In this document: piece after piece, positions 54,621 to 64,000 of the stretch | Position numbering within the stretch: position 1 is the stretch's first letter | Layout of the letters: every line of letters starts with the position of its first letter | NCBI GenBank assembly: GCA_047967505.1 | Contig: CM106541.1 | DNA length: 64,000 bases | Source of the DNA: Dipteris shenzhenensis | Lineage: Eukaryota > Polypodiophyta > Polypodiopsida > Gleicheniales | Direction: 5' to 3' (one strand) | Notes under the pieces: generated by a model | Seen by the model: only the letters and a program-made list of their open reading frames with translations | Databases searched by the model: none | Told to the model about the DNA's origin: nothing | Made by a program: the position numbers and the translations under genes

Positions 54621-54623
<3 letters not shown>

Positions 54624-54671
<48 letters not shown>
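54624..54671. repeat. (CT)n microsatellite inside copia F
   Basis: About 24 uninterrupted CT units between the gag knuckle and the protease. Confidence 0.95.
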
Positions 54672-54675
<4 letters not shown>

Positions 54676-54739
54676 ATGCACGCACATTGCAGAGGACGAT
54701 TTACTCTTTGCAAAGGTCCATTAGGTGGCATGTGTATGT

Positions 54740-56830
54740 ACTGCAGAGTACCCATGGTACATTGACAGTGGAGCTACTCACCACCGTGCCCAACACAAGG
54801 ACTGATTCTGCAATTTGAACACGTATCTCGTGAGTTGGCTGTCACCATCGGTGATGATTCGAAGTGTTTGGTAAAGGGAAACTATTCTTCGTTTTCTTCG
54901 TTTCTCTACTCATGATGGTGTGCGTATTATTGTATCTAATGTCAATCATGTGCCCGCTCTTGCAAAGAATCTACTTCGGGTTGCTATTATGACCAAGAAC
55001 ACCATCAAGTTGGAGTTTGATGACAAGCAGTCCTTGGTAAGAAATTGCTATAGCAATGATATAGTGGCTCTAGGGATTGAAAACGATAGTTTGTATCTCA
55101 TAAATGCATTCTTTATTTGTGATCATAATTGAATGACAAGCGCTTTGGGCATGTACTATTGACTAAGTTGGGAGAGATGCATCATAAGAATATGGTGATT
55201 GGACTTCCCAACCTTTCTCCGTGTTCTTCCATTTGCATAGCTTGCCTTGAGGTAAAGCAACATTGGGAACCCTTTCCACAAAGCTAGAAGAGGAGTACTA
55301 TACTCTTAGAGTGGGCTCACTCTGACTTGTGTGGGCACTTGTTTATTTTCTCACATTTATAGATGATTATAGTTTGAAGGTGTGGGTGTGCTTTATAAAA
55401 GAGAAATTGTATGCTTTTGGGAGGTTGAAATAGTAGTTGGCAAAGGTGGAGCGTTAGAGAAAGAGCCGACTGAAGATTCTTCGAATTGACATAGGTGGAG
55501 AGTATGTTGATAACATCTTTCTACAAGATAGATCACAATTGGTTACTCTAATAAAATGGTGTAGCGGAGTGCAAGGACAGAGTCATTGTGGAGATGGCGA
55601 GAGGGAGACAAAGAACCCAACAAGGATTTACAAGGCTGAGGTCGCAAAATGAAGAAGAGCACTCGAGTGAGTTACGTTAGAGGAAGCTTATTCAGGTAAA
55701 AAGCCTTTTGTTGAGCATTTTCATGTTTTTTGTTCTAAAGCACATGCTCATATTCCCGATCGGATAGGGGGAAGTTGGATTCAAATTGCTGTATGATCTT
55801 GTTATGAAGATGATCGTGGTAAGCAAAGATGTCTTCATCCAGGAGGGGCCCACAACAACACTCCTTGATATTCCAAAGTCCAAGTCAAAAGACAAAGGCA
55901 AGGGTTTCTAAGCACCCTTCTCTCCATATATAGAGAGGGACTCACAGGATGCTCTAGTTATTTCTAGTCCACCTTCCTCCCAAACTTTGCCCAATGGTAT
56001 CTCTAGAGAGTGCAGAAATCCAAAGTGAGAGTCTATTGATCATGGTATGAGGCGTTCTCAACACATTCAGAATCAAACCCAGGCACATGTTGAATACATA
56101 GCTCTGGTATCACATGATGTGGAGCCTCGCACTTTAGAGGAGACAGCTGGCACCTTGCATGGATGGTAGCCAATGGAGTCGGAGATTGACTCCATTAAGT
56201 GAAATCAGACTTGGAACCTTGATGAACGACTACCGAAGTGGAAGCTCATAGGCACAAGTGGATCTTTAAGGTGTGCAGCACTTTGGATAAATACAAGCCA
56301 TGTTTGTGGCAAATGTGTATGCTCAAGCTGAGGGGCTAGATTATGATGAGACTTTTGCTCCTACATCCCACATAACAACCATTTGAATGGTGTTGTCCTT
56401 AGAAACTCATTGGATGGCCTCTATTGCAGATGGACGTGAAGTACACATTTTTCAATGAGGAGATACAATAGGAGGTATATGTCGAGCAGCCTCCAAGCTT
56501 TGAAGTTCAGGGGAAGCGGTTGGTGTGCAGGTTGAAGCGTATACAAGTGCTAGGTATCATAGGATTTATTAGTTCTTCACTATTGGACTCATTCAGATTT
56601 GTCAGACGTCAGCCTTTACATAATGGTACGAGATGGTCTTATCACCTTTGGGGATTATCGTAGTGAGATAAGAGATACATAGGTCATGCTTCAAGATGAG
56701 TTTGAGATGATAGACCTAGGAGAGCTTCATTACTTTTTTGGAAAGGAGATTCAGACGATGGCTGGTGGGATCTTTCTTAGCTAGCACTAGTATTTCTTGG
56801 AGCTTTTGCATGAGAGTGCAGTCAGACAGT
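54740..56830 (+). pseudogene. Copia F protease, integrase and RT remnants
   Basis: Protease PWYIDSGATHH near 54752-54785 with Asp-Ser-Gly intact. Then IIVSNVNHVPALAKNLLRVA (54920 on), the integrase approach RFGHVLLTKLGEMHHKNM near 55140, and CIACLEVKQH and EWAHSDLCGH near 55310. The DDE core is beyond recovery. The RT N-terminal region reads MESEIDSI...NQTWNL near 56175-56220, later EVYVEQPPSFEVQGKRLVCRLKR near 56475 and EFEMIDLGELHYFFGKEI near 56700. Dense stops and frame changes mark it as the oldest copia in the window. YVDD and RNase H are not recognisable. Confidence 0.75.
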
Positions 56831-59800
56831 TAGACCGATGGATCCAGGGAGCAAACTCTCCGGACATAAAAGAAGCGTTTATCCTTGAAAGACTGCCGGA
56901 AAACTCAGCAGTGGTTTCTCTTGAATCTTTGAGCTAGTGCAGCACATTGTACAGGTTTCGGGAAGTGTGCTAACATCAACAAATAGTATGCAGTCAATGT
57001 TTGTTTTACTGCCTCAGTCTCTGGGTTTTATGTATAAAGGCATAGCTAGACAGTGCCTCTGAGTAGTATTTAGTTGCGAAAAGTCATGAACAAATGCCTT
57101 TTTAATTCGCCAACAAATAGTATGCAGTCAATGGTATTTGTTTATGTTTTCCTACCTCAGTTTTTTTTGTTAATGTATAAAGGCATAGTTGGACATTGCC
57201 TCTGTGTAGTATTTAGTTCACATCTTCTCACATGAAAGTTTTTGAGATAAATATTGTTTGCTATGGTCTTTTCTAGTAACTTTACTAATATATCTGTCAT
57301 TTTTTGTGCAGTGGCAAGGTCATTTGGAGCATTTAAAATCTTTCCTTGAATAAGCTCTTCACAGTTTGGAACACTGGATTGCAATTGTGAAAGTTTAATT
57401 AACTAGCCATTTGTAAAATTTTTCAGACTGTATTGGTGCAGTGTATCATGGAATTATCAGTGGTGCACTCAACTGAGTTAGTGATTTAATGTTTGCCCTG
57501 CCTAAGTGTATTTTTCGTGTGTTGATTGATTTGCAAATATGAAATAGCATGGAGTTAGTTCATGGAACTCTCTAGATCATTGTAATTTGCTTTCTGGATC
57601 TTTCTGTGCTGTGTATCATGGCATAATAATATTTTCTTAATTATCTAAGATATTTTAAGTTTGCATTTAGATCCTTGATTAAAAGATGTTGATTGGTGTA
57701 ACAGAGTTCAAGGCAAGTTTCTGAAATGAAGTAGAGTCCAGGATTAAATGCATTTTTACCTCTGTTTGTTTTACTAGTTGATCGCCCATTGTGCATTGGG
57801 CACTTGCACTCTTGCCCACCCACATGACTATACACCTACACACAGGCTTGAACCAAACACCGCGTCTGCCTTCTCTTCTTGGGCAAGATTGGTGTGTATT
57901 GCTTAATTGAGTGAGCAGTTCAGTAAGTGCTAGGTAACAAGCGTTAATGAACGGGGGAACATTAACGTGGGAAATCTTAACACTAGTTAAAATATAAATA
58001 TAAGCCAAAAAATTTATAGAAGCAAAGACGGTAAAGTACTTGAATATGTGGTTTGGATGGCTTTCATATTTAGAATGAACTTTCTAGGATGACTAATTGA
58101 TGAATTGTCATTTATGGCTACATTTGTCTTTGATGGATGATGAGTGAGATAGGTTTAAAAGAGAAGTATTGATTGTAAAAGAGTTTTTGGCTTGACGAGA
58201 GGTAGGTCTTAGTGAAGACTATTCCCAAGAAGAGAAAAATCGTCATTTTTTGATTTTCAGAAAATCATGAGTTATTTTATGATCCACTAACTATTTTCTT
58301 GTCTACAAATCCTAAGTATTTTTAGACATTCTCTCTCTCTCTTCATCATCTCTTCACCATCTCTCCACCCTCTTTTTAGAGCTGCAAACCCAATTCATCT
58401 TCTTTGGGATTTTAGATTTTGGTTAGGCCTTATGAATGATTTATTATCATTCACCTTGTTTTGCTTATGCCACCATCTTATTTAGCATCCAAACAGAGTT
58501 TCCCAAGCATGGAAAAGTCATCGAAGTTGCCACATCCTTGAAATTCCCACCTACATTTACAATGGCTCCTATCTACATCAATGGAAAAGTAAATGGGGCA
58601 TAATCATCACATTCTTATTTACTAGTATTAGAGCCTTGTGAATGGGAGGTGCTACTATGATGCCCTCTATGAAGGCTATGTGGGCTGTTAGTGCATGATT
58701 GCTTGGGTCTCTCTTGCTCTTCTTCCATCTTTGGAATGATGGCCCATGCTAGTGCCAAGTTTTTATGATGAGTGCACTAGGTCCACTAGGTGTATACGCA
58801 CAACGATCACTCCCACTGCTTGCACTCACTCGTTGCCATATATAGAACAAAGGCATGTGGAATTTATATGTATCTAAAAGAAAGAGACATGAAATTCTCA
58901 AAGTTCCACTAAACTGAAAGAAAATCTAAAAATTCATTTAGATGCTGAACTTCCTTATAAGAGACTCATGATTATTGAAAAAATGAGAATTGCCTTCTAA
59001 TAGATTCATGAGATGCTAAACTTCTTTACAAGACTCATGATTATGAATTGGAAAAAAATGGAAGCTAATACCTTGAAAGATTAGGGGAGGTATGGAAGAA
59101 GAGACATAGAGGGAGGAATGTTCTTTGAGAGAAAGGGGATAAGGGGATAAGAAAAAGGTAGAGAAAGAGGAAATGGGAGAGGACAAATTTTTTGGATTTA
59201 CCTTTATGAAATATTTAGTAAGATAAAATCTCAACAAAATAGAGAAACATTAACAAACCATGTACAACATGAAAGAAAGCACAACTCCTCTCAATATTGA
59301 GCGATTTGTCATGTAGCAAATGACTCAACATGTGCCTCCAAACAAATTAGAAAGCTTGCTATGGGAATTGAGAGGATATTAACCATGCTAGGATATGCAC
59401 ATTTATCAAGACTACTTGAAAACCCGAAACCATAAAAAAGAGGTGATTTGAAAGTAGCAAGAGAGCCACATCTTGTCAACCCCACCTTTTACCATAGAAA
59501 GATAGCCATGAACTACTTGAAGAAAACCTTCGGCAAGCATCAACCAAAATTCGAAGCTATTAAAGATTGTATAGAGAAGTGGGGAAATCCCATTTGGAAT
59601 TGGGTGTCAAGGCTAAATTCATGGATTAGCTTGTTTGTCTTTGTCACCTTATTTGTCACATATAATCTCTCTTGTTTCATTTCTTCTTACATATTTGTCA
59701 AGACTGTCTTACAATCTAGTGTTCCATGTGTATACAAAAGCACGTGACAAGACGAGATTGCATGCATGAGAATTTTGATATGCATATGACAACAATATCA

Positions 59801-60256
59801 TAGTGTTCCTCCAAAGTTGAGGGATCGAGTATAAATATTTTTTTGGGAAGTGCAGAAATATTGTTACTTATATTGATATCAAAAGGATTTTAACACTAAT
59901 TTCCAACCTCATAAGGAGGAAACCAAGAAAAATCTAAAAAGGCAAGGTCTATTACCATTACAACTTTCTATAGATAGAGAAAACAAAAGCATCACAACCA
60001 TTGCAGAGTAGAGAAATATCTTGATAGGTACATCATATACCAAAAGTTTGGATTGATTCCTCCTTGACCTATGTAGCAACAAGGGAAGGGGAGACGAGGC
60101 ATCATTTTCCTTTGGCATTTGCAAGCATGTGCATCCATATCACTTTGAAGCTCTACTCATGGGTCTCATAGTAGCTCATGATAGCTTCATCAAGGTGCTT
60201 TTGTTCATGTCCCACCAAGAAATGAAGAGCACTTCAATATTAACAACTTGGTTGAA
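56831..60256. other. No recognisable gene
   Basis: Starts with a two-copy duplication at 56978-57230. Afterwards the DNA is AT-leaning and unique-looking. A plus-strand frame at 59448-59747 (99 codons; FYHRKIAMNYLKKTF, then a hydrophobic WISLFVFVTLFVTYNL segment) is the only protein-like stretch and has no family I recognise. Confidence 0.5.
56978..57230. repeat. 133-bp tandem duplication
   Basis: CAACAAATAGTATGCAGTCA starts at 56978 and 57111. Both copies contain CCTCAGT, TATAAAGGCATAG and GCCTCTG(A/T)GTAGTATTTAGTT, with scattered changes. Confidence 0.88.
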
Positions 60257-60970
60257 CTAAAAACTATTTCTAATAGTCCAAATGTACCAAAGGACATGGG
60301 ATTTTATCTGCAACCAAATATCCTGTTTAACTTTTAGGGCATCACCTAGAAAAATTGGTTTCCATTTTATAGGTTTCCCTATGTGAAATTGCATTAGTTT
60401 CAGGACTCTTCTGGCATGAGGGCAGGCTACAAAAACATGCAATATGTTCTCTATAAACCTTGGGCACCTCTTATAGTTCCCATCTCCTTTCCAATGACAA
60501 GACCTCTGACATTTTGTCCATATAGCTATATGCAAGATGAGCCAGAGAAGTGTGGAAATCTTTTCAAGAATGGCCTTAGTCAAAGATTTTAAAAAACTTG
60601 AATTTCTACCAGGAGCTGCTATCATAGATGTGGGGATGGGGAAAAAATGGGAGATTCCAATTCAACAAAACTCCATCTTGTAAACTAGGAAGGCCTACAT
60701 TGATCCAGATTCCACAAAAACTGGGAACGTCATAATCCATTTTTTTATACTGTGCTTTAATTACCCAGGAGCCTGATAATTTCTTTGTAGCCTATTCAAT
60801 GTCAACTACACCTAAGCCACCTTCCTTATTTGGTTTTGTGAAGAAAGCCCATGTCACCTTTAAAACCCTTGTGTCTCCTCCCTATAGAATGGATCTATAG
60901 AGCCTACTAAATTTGCCTAGTCTAGATTTAGAAGGAGCCCAATTGAGGAGATAAAAGATGGGATATGGGA
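60257..60970 (-). pseudogene. LINE ORF2 C-terminal region with zf-RVT-like motif
   Basis: Upstream part in broken frames: KVTWAFFTKPNKEGGLGVVDIE, the post-RT 'KKEGGLGIRDL' signature, near 60810-60880. Then an open frame from 60625 with LLWLILHIAIWTKCQRSCHW, and CPRFIENILHVFVACPHARRVL, the Cys/His cluster of the zf-RVT domain at the end of plant LINE and reverse-transcriptase-like proteins. Role in target-primed reverse transcription is not defined. Confidence 0.8.
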
Positions 60971-61038
60971 AGATGTAATTATTTAGCACTATTCCAAGGC
61001 TTGGTATTCCCTCCACTTGGCCAACTTTTCTTAAATTT

Positions 61039-62060
61039 GTGACGAAACTAGTCCCACCTTTGTTTCATAGTGATATCAAACCCCCTTGGAATACCAAGGA
61101 CTATGAAAATTGTACCCTTATTGATTTTGTGGCAACCCAAGTTATTATTAACACTGGCTCCTCACCTCTTAGGGTGGCATACCCTATTTTTGAGTTCTTG
61201 ATGATAGAACCAAAGGCCTTACAAAAAGTATCGAGGCACTTCGCTACTCTTTGAATGTCCTGTATATTGTTTCTAGGGGTTAGATTTGTGGTATCTGGAA
61301 ACTCTTGGTTCAGTAATTGCTTTCTTGAAGGAAGTTTAATCCCTCTGATGGCACCTTTCTCCACTTTTTGTGAAGAAGCGACCACAAGGAGTCACTAGCT
61401 ATAGCATAAAGAAGAGGGCAAGAAGAAGGGCCAAGGGATAGCCCTATTTGATAGACATTTTCAGAGGAAAGGATTGAATCATCTCACCATTTATACACAC
61501 TTTTATAGTGGCATTGGTGAGAAGAAGCTTGCAATAAGAGACAAAAAGGTGTCCTAGTCCCATATCCTGCAGAGATTAGATGAGAAAGTCCCACTCTAGC
61601 CTATCATAGGCCTTGTTAAAGTCCGCTTTTAGGAAATGAATGTCCTGTCTTATTTCTTTGGCATACTCACAACCCTCCCAAATGTTGACAATTACTTTAA
61701 TAAGGTGCCTTCCCTTTATGAAGCCTTTTTGTTCTCAGAGGATCCAAGTGTCCAACCTTTTTAATATCCTAATGGCTAGGGTCTCCAATTCTTGAGTTCA
61801 TCCACTTCCTGAGTTTTGTCTAATTCCTTAGTTTCTCCTTGCTACCCTCCTTTGGAATAAGCTTTATAATACCCACATTCACATGGAGGGGAAGAGAATG
61901 ATTGTCAATACTCTCTTGCCACACCAATAGGAGGAAAGGGCCCACAAGCTCCCAAAATGTCTTATAAAATTTAATTAGAAGTCCATCTTCCCTTGGGACC
62001 TTCCCATCTACCATCACATCTAAAACCCCTTTGAGTTATCTTAAGTTAATGGACTTTCCA
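61039..62060 (-). pseudogene. LINE reverse transcriptase remnant
   Basis: Begins VPREDGLLIKFYKTFWELVGP, LLLVWQESIDNHSLP and NVGIIKLIPKEGS (usual 'SPGPDGLPxEFYK...GxIxLIPK'), from 62017 down. After a broken stretch it reads LGPSSCPLLYAIASDSL near 61420 (normally QGCPLSPLLF). It then reads GIKLPSRKQLLNQEFPDTTNL near 61320, where the catalytic FADD has become FPDT. DTFCKAFGSIIKNSKIGYA follows. The lost aspartate pair and multiple stops make it inactive. Confidence 0.85.
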
Positions 62061-62751
62061 TAAAGAATTGTCAAATTGTTTACTCTCTTACTTCATGACA
62101 CATGTCTCTTGCTCTCTTTATTGCATCATTTGGGACAATGGAGGTGGAGAGAAGAGTAATGTTGTTGTATCATCCACATGTGGTCTTCAGAACTAGTAGC
62201 AAGAGTTGCAATCACTCTTTATGCGATGAGTAATTTCCTCATTACCTCTCTTTCTTCTAATGAGCTTAAAGGTTTCCTTTGAGCGCTTGTCTATTTACCA
62301 GCCCACCATTCTCTATAGTTTACCTTGGTCTCATTCTGCCTACTCTGCTCTTGACACATGAGATCCCCCTTGTTGCCTTAATGAGCTCCTCCTGGGCTCT
62401 AATAGACCCTTGTCTGGCCAATAGTTATAGTTTGACTTTTGTGATGTGTATCTGATCCATTACCTTGGCCCTTATTTTTGCTCTTCCTTTTTTGGTAGTT
62501 TTGAGAATTCTCTGCATTCTATCACTTATCCTCCATTAGGATATTGATGCTGGCTTGGGAGTAGAAAAATGCCTTTCAAGCTGCAGTAATTTGAGTTTGC
62601 ACACTCTTCATTATTAGTAGCAGCTTAGGGACTTTTTGAACCAGGAAGGGGTTTTTTTCCTAGTCTCAAATCACAAAATAGGAGGCTAGTTTATAATCTA
62701 ACAGTATAAGAGAGGAGTAAATCTTCCCTGCTAAAGTGATTGCCCTACTCA

Positions 62752-63350
62752 TCAAATCTTAAGACATGTAGATTCTATCAAGCCTAGCCTCTCTCTATTG
62801 TTACCAAAAAGGCTATTGATCCAAGTGAAATCCCTTTGGGTAGAAGAATCCACGAGTTGGAGAGCGTCCTTGCAATCCTCCCAAGCATGAAGTTCTGCCC
62901 CCTTGCGGACAAAACCTCTACATAACCATCTGTTAGCTCTATCCTCAACCATATTAAAGTGTCCCCAAAATTGTTGCCCCCACGCTCTGCTAAAGAGTCC
63001 CAAGTAAGAATTCCACTTTGGGACCCACTAGGGAAATAAATAGATTTGTCCCCTTCACTTCACAATGCAAAGAAGCCCATCTATGTTGATCTCACACTGC
63101 TCTTGCCTAATGCCCTCTTTGTAGTGAGATAGCACTCCTAAGGCGGTGCTCCCTCTTCCTTCCTCATTCTTGGTATAGAATCAAATCCTCCTTCTATCAA
63201 CTGCCTAGCTTCCACAATGGAGTCGGTGACCTTGACTTCCTGCATTGCCAAAAAAGTGGTTGAACGAGCTTTGGCTCTTAGTTAGTGAGCCAACTCTTCG
63301 TGTCTGATAAGATTAGTGAGCCCCCTAACATCATATGTCAAAAAAGAAAG
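62752..63350 (-). pseudogene. LINE AP-type endonuclease remnant
   Basis: Near 63330 the minus strand reads LSFLTYDVRGLTN (usual LSWNVRGL) and then FLAMQEVKV (usual LQETK). A frameshift precedes a frame from 63003 with WGHFNMVEDRANR (usual GDFNMV...DR, with Asp changed to His) and FTWINSLFGNNRERL. This nuclease nicks target DNA to prime reverse transcription. It is no longer functional. Confidence 0.78.
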
Positions 63351-64000
63351 GGTGTTACTTACCATTCTTTTTGTGACCCTTTTTAGCCCTTGGGTTGGGG
63401 CTATTCAGCACCCCTTGACTTAGGATTGTCTCCTTTTATTCTAGATTATAGCTATAGCCTTCCCTTACATAGAGAAGTCTTCTCTCTTGGAGTTGATTTC
63501 ATGAGCTCTTCTTTGAGTCATAATCTTGAAGAAGTTCAATGACCATAGCATCCCTTCTATTGACTTCATCCTCCAAATCCTTTGACCATCTTGAGTTGAC
63601 GACTCACATATATAAACAATGGCTAGCACGTGGGCATGGGAGCACACACGCATGCACGTGCACACGCGCATGTGCACACACAATTGATGTGATAGTTATC
63701 CATAGTCTAAAGAGTCATGTGCACTTGGTAAAGTAGCTTTAGGATGGAAGCAAAATAGATTAGCTAAACCTAAACAATTTGAAATGGAGATTTAGGCTTG
63801 GTATTGGTGAATTATAGCTTGTTGAAAGGCCTATTAATTGGTTGGGGATAATTCCACTAGTAACGGAAGTAAGACAATTCATGAACAATGGGTCATTGGG
63901 GCAAAGGGTTGAGTTTAAACAAATGCATGGTAGCTATAGAATTTTGAACTTTGGTCCATGAGTTTGGTCCATGAGTTAGGAGCTCTAAGAAGAGGTAAGT
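63351..64000. other. No gene seen
   Basis: Flank of the LINE. Around 63640-63682 there is an alternating purine-pyrimidine run (ACACGCATGCACGTGCACAC). Otherwise no feature is recognised. Confidence 0.5.

Larger units (their letters stand above)
52503..56830 (+). mobile_element. Copia F, very decayed, no 3' LTR found
   Basis: A likely 5' LTR (52503-53129), a mutated primer site, gag, protease, integrase and RT fragments follow in the copia order on the plus strand, all riddled with stops. A solo LTR at 53630-53948 sits inside gag. RNase H and the 3' LTR are not recognised, so the right end is approximate. Confidence 0.8.
60257..63350 (-). mobile_element. LINE (non-LTR retrotransposon) ORF2 remnant
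   Basis: Minus-strand order endonuclease, reverse transcriptase, C-terminal zinc-binding region, as in plant L1-type ORF2. All parts carry stops and frameshifts. No ORF1, poly-A tail or target duplication could be identified, so the ends are those of recognisable protein sequence. Confidence 0.85.

Overview
The window looks like nuclear DNA from a land plant with a large, gene-poor, repeat-rich genome. Three observations support this. Every LTR retrotransposon whose primer-binding site can be read is primed by initiator-Met tRNA (TGGTATCAGAGC), as in plant Ty1/copia elements. A remnant of a PLS-type pentatricopeptide gene is present. A complete gene for a RALF peptide, a plant-specific secreted hormone, is also present. 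The species cannot be named from the sequence. One clearly intact host gene in 64 kb would suit a fern, gymnosperm or similarly large genome, but that is inference.

Layout. 1-1810: decayed single-copy DNA with two direct duplications and a PPR pseudogene. 1811-3020: truncated copy of copia family A (minus). 3021-9500: AT-rich block with a decayed Helitron-like element, made of an HUH Rep, a PIF1-type helicase, an unknown accessory reading frame and a GIY-YIG nuclease remnant. 11524-17461: full-length but broken copia A (minus) with about 180-bp LTRs. 17462-21877: no gene seen, with purine-rich tracts. 21878-24442: young non-autonomous LTR element (minus) with near-identical 324-bp LTRs and a perfect 5-bp target duplication. 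24443-26826: purine-rich minisatellites, a possible Ty3/gypsy primer-site relic and a hairpin-rich tandem repeat. 26827-34520: copia C (plus), broken, with a perfect target duplication. 35549-40018: copia D (plus) interrupted by copia E (minus). 40019-42912: a second truncated copia A copy (plus), fused directly to E. 42936-43139: array of a GTAGTCCACACCC motif. 46680-47320: polyubiquitin pseudogene. 50815-51141: intact RALF gene. 52503-56830: very decayed copia F carrying a solo LTR. 60257-63350: decayed LINE (minus).

How the parts relate. The short non-autonomous element at 21878-24442 shares LTR ends, primer site, purine tract and collinear leader segments with copia C, so C-type proteins probably mobilised it. 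Most pol genes are broken by TAG or TGA codons where a CAG or CGA is expected, the pattern left by deamination of methylated cytosine in silenced repeats. Two-copy tandem duplications of about 50-260 bp occur throughout the window in unrelated sequences.

The most unusual feature is the GIY-YIG nuclease remnant, probably spliced to an unknown upstream domain, lying just downstream of and on the same strand as the Helitron Rep-helicase.
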